Assembly: GCA_963978905.1 (NCBI GenBank)
Contig: OZ022259.1
Location: forward strand, 10,354,001 to 10,418,000
Length of the DNA: 64,000 nt
DNA from: Trichostrongylus colubriformis
Taxonomy: Eukaryota; Nematoda; Chromadorea; Rhabditida; Trichostrongylidae
Direction: 5' to 3'
Below the pieces are notes generated by a model, which was not told where the DNA came from, ran no database searches, and saw nothing but the letters and a program-made list of their open reading frames with translations. A program made the position numbers and the translations under genes. This document shows, piece after piece, positions 59,820 to 64,000 of the stretch; the stretch's first letter is position 1, and each line of letters begins with the position of its first letter.

Positions 59820-60620
59820 GAGGTGGTTAACCTTTATGTCGGCATCTTGCACCTTGGCGCGTCGCGTGCAGTGGATGCATGCAATCAAGATGCGCAGCTG
59901 CATTTGGGTCCCATAGCGTTTGCACGGCAACTATGTATGGCGGGGAGACGGTCGTTTGGCGCGGAACGTTGCAGGTAATTTGCCAATAGGGCACATAGGC
60001 CGTGATTTCCACACCTGTACCGACAATTCGACGCATTTTCTGCGCCGGGCAACTCGTCCACAGCACCCAACCCTCATATTTACGTGAGTGGTACTTACCA
60101 CATGAAGGACCTTTTTAAAGAAGCACTGCATGTTGCTGAGAAGAGTTCGTATCACAACTTCTAAATGATTGTAATACAACTACCCCGGAGTGAACAAGCA
60201 GTGTTCCCATTGTTGAAAATGTAATGGAGACGTGAAGAGCCGAAAGGGGTAAAAAATTGATAAAATCCTCGTTTACTTCACCAGCGTAATAAAATGAGGT
60301 TTGTAAAAGTCAGTAACTTGCAGTTTTTGTTAAACGAAGTCTTTTGTATGGCAATTATCAACTACGAACATCTGAGGATTCGGTGATATGGACGAGCTAT
60401 CCGTCGCAGAAGATGCGTCGAATGGTCGGCGTTAGGGTGGCATTAACGGCCCATGGGCCCATTGGCAAATCAGCTGCAAAGGGCCGCTCTAAACGAAATA
60501 CACCCGGTATGGCGCCCCGAACATTACCGCACAATCGCTCTAAGGCCCAACCACTACGGAGCGCCTGGCTGGCCTCGCACGCTGCACGTCGCTATGTGAA
60601 ATCCTTAAGTGAGGGTGAAC
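59820..60620. repeat. Two diverged inverted copies of one sequence
   Basis: The - strand from 60070 to 59880 and the + strand from 60375 to 60520 both contain GACGAG(T/C)T, then the peptide-level block WTSCPAQKMRRIVG (-) or WTSYPSQKMRRMVG (+), followed by CCNATTGGCAAAT. They are separated by 300 bp of unrelated sequence. The family is not recognised. Confidence 0.5.
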
Positions 60621-60733
60621 ACCCCGAATTTGGAGAGAATCTTCAACGACCTTCCTGTTTTCAGTAATTTATGATGTGGTGAGGGCCTCTAAAAAACGTT
60701 GAACAAATTCATTTTCACATTCGGTCATAAGTG

Positions 60734-60908
60734 AGGCCACGTTCATACTTTGCGCCGGCCGGACGTGGTTGTGCTCATGGGCAGCGTGGCAGAATGGCAC
60801 GGGGGAGGTGCATAGACGACGCAGACAACGAGATAGGGTGATACAGGCGGAGAAGCAGAGTTACGTAACCACGTCCTGCCGCCGGCACCGCAAAGTATGA
60901 ACGCTGCC
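60734..60908. repeat. Palindromic MITE
   Basis: AGGCCACGTTCATACTTTGCG and CGCAAAGTATGAACGCTGCCT are terminal inverted repeats; GGACGTGGTTGTGC pairs with a diverged GTAACCACGTCC. Length about 175 bp. Confidence 0.7.
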
Positions 60909-61019
60909 TAACAGGATTACCGATGGACGTCCCCTTTTGTTTTAGTACACCCATAATGTCTGCCATGGAATGTGAGAAGCATATCTTCAGCTTCGGTCTG
61001 GGACACACCTATAAAAAAG

Positions 61020-62550
61020 TCCTCAACGCGATGCTCACCCTGGTGCCATTATACAGTAATTAATACTACTCGATAATCCATGAATGTTTTCTTGCCATAT
61101 CCAATATGCGACTATTCGATACCCGATTTGATTTTATTCGATCATTTATACTATTTTAATTATTTATGCTAATTCAAATTATACGGAGACTTTTAAAGCC
61201 AGCACAAAATTGGTTGAGTCTTACTCAGTTCTGCAGCTAGCCCAAGAGATTGTTAGAGCCGTCTGTCAGTCAACTGCCAGACCGTGGGTATTCCTAAAAA
61301 CCTGCTGCAATCGGAAAAACCTCCAGGGAAATCTTCGCGCAAAAGTGGGAAGATTCTTGGAAATAGAAAGAGTCCTGCATACAGCGAATTGCAATACGAG
61401 GCCATCAGATGAGAAAAATGACCCCATAATCGTGAGAAAAAAAACGTGTCGAGTAGCGGTGTGTGTCGGAAGTCAAAAAACAAAAGACGTATGAGTCGGT
61501 TGTTGATTGTACGTACATAAGTAGTGAAAAGAAGCCGTCAAGGGCTCGTCACGTTCACGTTACTTTTATTGTCCGTCAAGGGACGAGTTTTATAACCGCG
61601 CACGTATAGCACAACGCGCTATGCGTTTAACGTGCAAATGATGGCGATGGAGACGATCATTCATCGTATAGAGGGAGAGTTTGAATTGTTGCGAATCGAG
61701 GATGAGACCAAGCGCAACGCTCTGCAATCGCCGCCACAAACCCAGCAATAATCAGATTTAAGGCTCATAAAAATTGGATCGAAATGAGTTGGTTGGCCTG
61801 GATCACATGAGAGTATATTGCAAGGAAATAAGTATAGGAATACGATCATTGCGGCTCATAAGAATTCCTTCGAATATTTTTTTATAGAATAGGGCTGGGA
61901 ACGGAAGCAACTGTTTCTGTACTATATTATAAAACCATAAAAGATGAAGCTATGGGCGGAATGGTATGCAGGTGGCGCGTGCTCCCACCCTAACGATGCG
62001 ATGATCGAATCCGGTACCAATGCACTTTCACGCCATTTAAGCCCGTCCTTCTAAGGTAGGCAGATTGGCACCAGATTCGTGTGGAACGATTAGGGCACTG
62101 TATGGTAACTTTTGGTCACGCCAGCGCATCCCTACAAGGATTTGATCATGTCAGAAAGTCAAAAAGCTAGAGGAAGAAAATGCCGGAAAGACTTTTTTAT
62201 GCTCCACGAATATAGAGACATGCATGAAAATCGATCCCCCACCTCGATTTTTTTTTCTGGCCGATCTGACCCGGAGCAGTATGTGGCTGCAGATCAGGCT
62301 CAGCCCTCAGAATCACTCATAGAAATCATGCTGAATAATGTAATAAAAGGCCTATTGATTTCCATTGCCAATTGCATTCGACGAAAAATAAAATTGGTCT
62401 TTGACGCAAATTGATCTGATTCGAAAAATAGCTTCAAAGGAATGGAAGCTATCCAGAAATTCGCGGAGTCAGTATAGGATGGGAGTAGTTCTTATGGAAA
62501 AGGATAGGGCGTGGACTTTAATTGCAGTTTAACATGTGAGTTACGCCACG
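61020..62550. other. Spacer, no supported gene
   Basis: AT-rich sequence with short open frames only. A - strand stretch near 61780-61670 (CWVCGGDCRALRLVSSS) is Cys-containing but lacks convincing splice sites. Confidence 0.35.
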
Positions 62551-62614
62551 AATTAAGCTCCACACAAAACCGTGGAAGGTGTGGGAGTAGTATTTGTCTC
62601 GAGCAATAACTCAC

Positions 62615-62866
62615 TTGACCAACTCATAAAAGCTTCACTGTTACAAAGGCTTTGATACCGATCATTCAGGATTGCCATGTCAAAATTTTGGATGCCAAGG
62701 ACGATATCCAACCCATCGGATTTAGAAGGGGTATTGGGCAGTGCTATGTATGGTTCATCTTTATTGGGCAACTTATAAGTCTTCTAACGAAAGGCCCTTC
62801 AGAATTTGCCATGAAAATGGGAAAGACAGCGAAAATGGAGACAAGAATGAGTTTCGCCCAAGCCAT
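62615..62866 (-). CDS. Probable start of a secreted protein, unrecognised
   Basis: ATG at 62866 opens MAWAKLILVSIFAVFPIFMA, a good signal peptide, followed by NSEGPFVRRLI. A second coding block, 62743-62615, reads GLDIVLGIQNFDMAILNDRY and QSLCNSEAFMSWS and ends at a GTGAGT donor. The gap between the blocks would be an intron of only 29 nt, so the junction is doubtful. Later exons to the left were not identified. No family recognised. Confidence 0.4.
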
Positions 62867-63411
62867 TCAACATAATTGAATAGGAAATAAAAAGTGGTGA
62901 GTCCGAAAAAGGCTTCTTTGCAGACTGCAACTAAAACAGGGAACCGTTCGACTGGTTCTAAATTATTTGAAATCACTCCGGAAATATTGCGTGAGACCTG
63001 TTGATATGATGAAATGGAGAAGAGGTCATGGTAACAGGAAAGGGTGGAAGAATCTCGTTTAAAATCAATTATGGAAAAGTATCCAAGGATGTCCGGGTAA
63101 AAAGCTTGACGGAAGGCCCTTCCATGAACAAGGAGAAGCTTGGAAGCGATAGCACAAATCATTTTATTCATGTAAGTACAGCTGGTCAGAGTGCGAAGTG
63201 AAGGCGTTACGGCGACAAGTGAAGCCCATGATCCTCTGGATTAATACCCACCCAGGTTGTACAGGGCTCAGGATTAGTACATTGGCACCAGGCAGTCACT
63301 GAAAGGTGGAAACACTTTCCTTCACATTTATGGACACCATTTGGTCATTATAAGGGCTAGAAACATAGAATTGAGCCCACATTCTGAATGAAAGTTTAAG
63401 TTGCGGCGTAT

Positions 63412-63842
63412 CCTTGAAGAAATCGTCCGCAGAGATCGAGCTCTTCTGTCATTCATATATTAACGTTGTATTTGCCTAATAAGGCCGCCTGCAACGTTTT
63501 ACGCGAAAAAAAGGGAACTCGGCCAGGATACAGCTCCCAAAAATCTCGGCCGGGTGGGGGGGCCTCCCAGCAAAGGCTCTGTCCCGTCGTTCGCCGCGAT
63601 TGGAAGAGAGTAGGGCTCTTCACGGTGGTTTTTAATCCTACAATGCGACTCCAATCGCGTCAAACGACGAGTTGGGCACCTGCCCGGAAGCCCCGCCCAC
63701 ACGTCCGAGACTTTGTGGAGCCTTATCTTGGCCAGATTCATATTTTTTCGAGTGAAACCTTGCATGCGGCACACACAAGGCAAATATGACATAAAAATAT
63801 GGGTTACAGAGAAAATCATATTCCATGGACGATTCCTTTAAA
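63412..63842. repeat. Foldback MITE, family A copy 3
   Basis: The left end AAATCGTCCGCAGAGATCG pairs with GGACGATTCCTTT; TTAACGTTGTATTTGCC pairs with GGCAAATATGACAT. The inner arms around CGGCCGGGTGGGGGGG match copy 2. Confidence 0.75.
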
Positions 63843-64000
63843 GGATTCGTCCACACATCTTTGAGTTCTTCTGTTACCCATATTTTGTTACCCATATATG
63901 ATGCACCTATCTAATAAGGGCAGCATGCAAATACAAGAATGCGGTGAAACAGAGCTTCTCAGAGTGACGTCAGACCGGGTGGGACCATTTTTGGGAACGA
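63838..64000. repeat. Foldback MITE, family A copy 4, cut by the window end
   Basis: It begins TTTAAAGGATTCGTCCACAC directly against copy 3 and continues through TTACCCATATATGATGCACC. Only one arm is in the window. Confidence 0.65.

Overview
The window looks like intron-rich nuclear DNA of a nematode, most likely a clade V (strongylid or hookworm-like) parasite. Evidence: protein-coding exons of 30-200 bp joined by GT..AG introns with TTTCAG-type acceptors, nematode-style mariner, hAT and GIY-YIG retroelement relics, and dense families of short foldback elements. There are no operon-like bacterial genes, no rRNA and no CRISPR. All multi-exon models were built by hand from splice signals and reading-frame phase, so single junctions may be wrong.

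Layout. (1) 5-12594, + strand: the 3' part of a large cadherin with seven cadherin repeats, one membrane segment and a cytoplasmic tail ending near 12594. Its 5' end lies outside the window. By architecture it is Dachsous-like. Its introns hold a mariner relic, three TIR/foldback families and an antisense GIY-YIG retroelement end. (2) 14049-25206, - strand: about 20 phase-consistent exons of an alpha-helical protein with a Ser/Thr/Pro-rich centre and a C-terminal coiled coil. Its helical part resembles the N-terminal region of nucleoporin Nup358/RanBP2. (3) 25207-29925: mostly repeats, with two weak coding stretches on the - strand. (4) 29926-38456, + strand: an eight-exon gene of about 356 codons that I do not recognise. 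One intron carries a hAT element inside a TTAA-flanked element, and another carries a mariner relic. (5) 38457-47919: almost only repeats and transposon relics, including a mariner that became a perfect inverted dimer and a foldback with a 9-bp target duplication nested in another foldback. (6) 47920-54516, - strand: a secreted protein with signal peptide, a split somatomedin-B domain, a thrombospondin type 1 repeat and a C-terminal Cys domain (SBSPON-like). (7) 54525-64000: repeats, a Tc1-type MITE, a tRNA-like/SINE sequence, and one probable signal-peptide gene starting at 62866 on the - strand.

The recognisable genes are an adhesion receptor, a probable nuclear-pore component and a secreted matrix-type protein. 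Nothing suggests they form one pathway. The distinctive feature is how strongly introns and spacers are built from inverted-repeat elements, several of them nested with intact target-site duplications.
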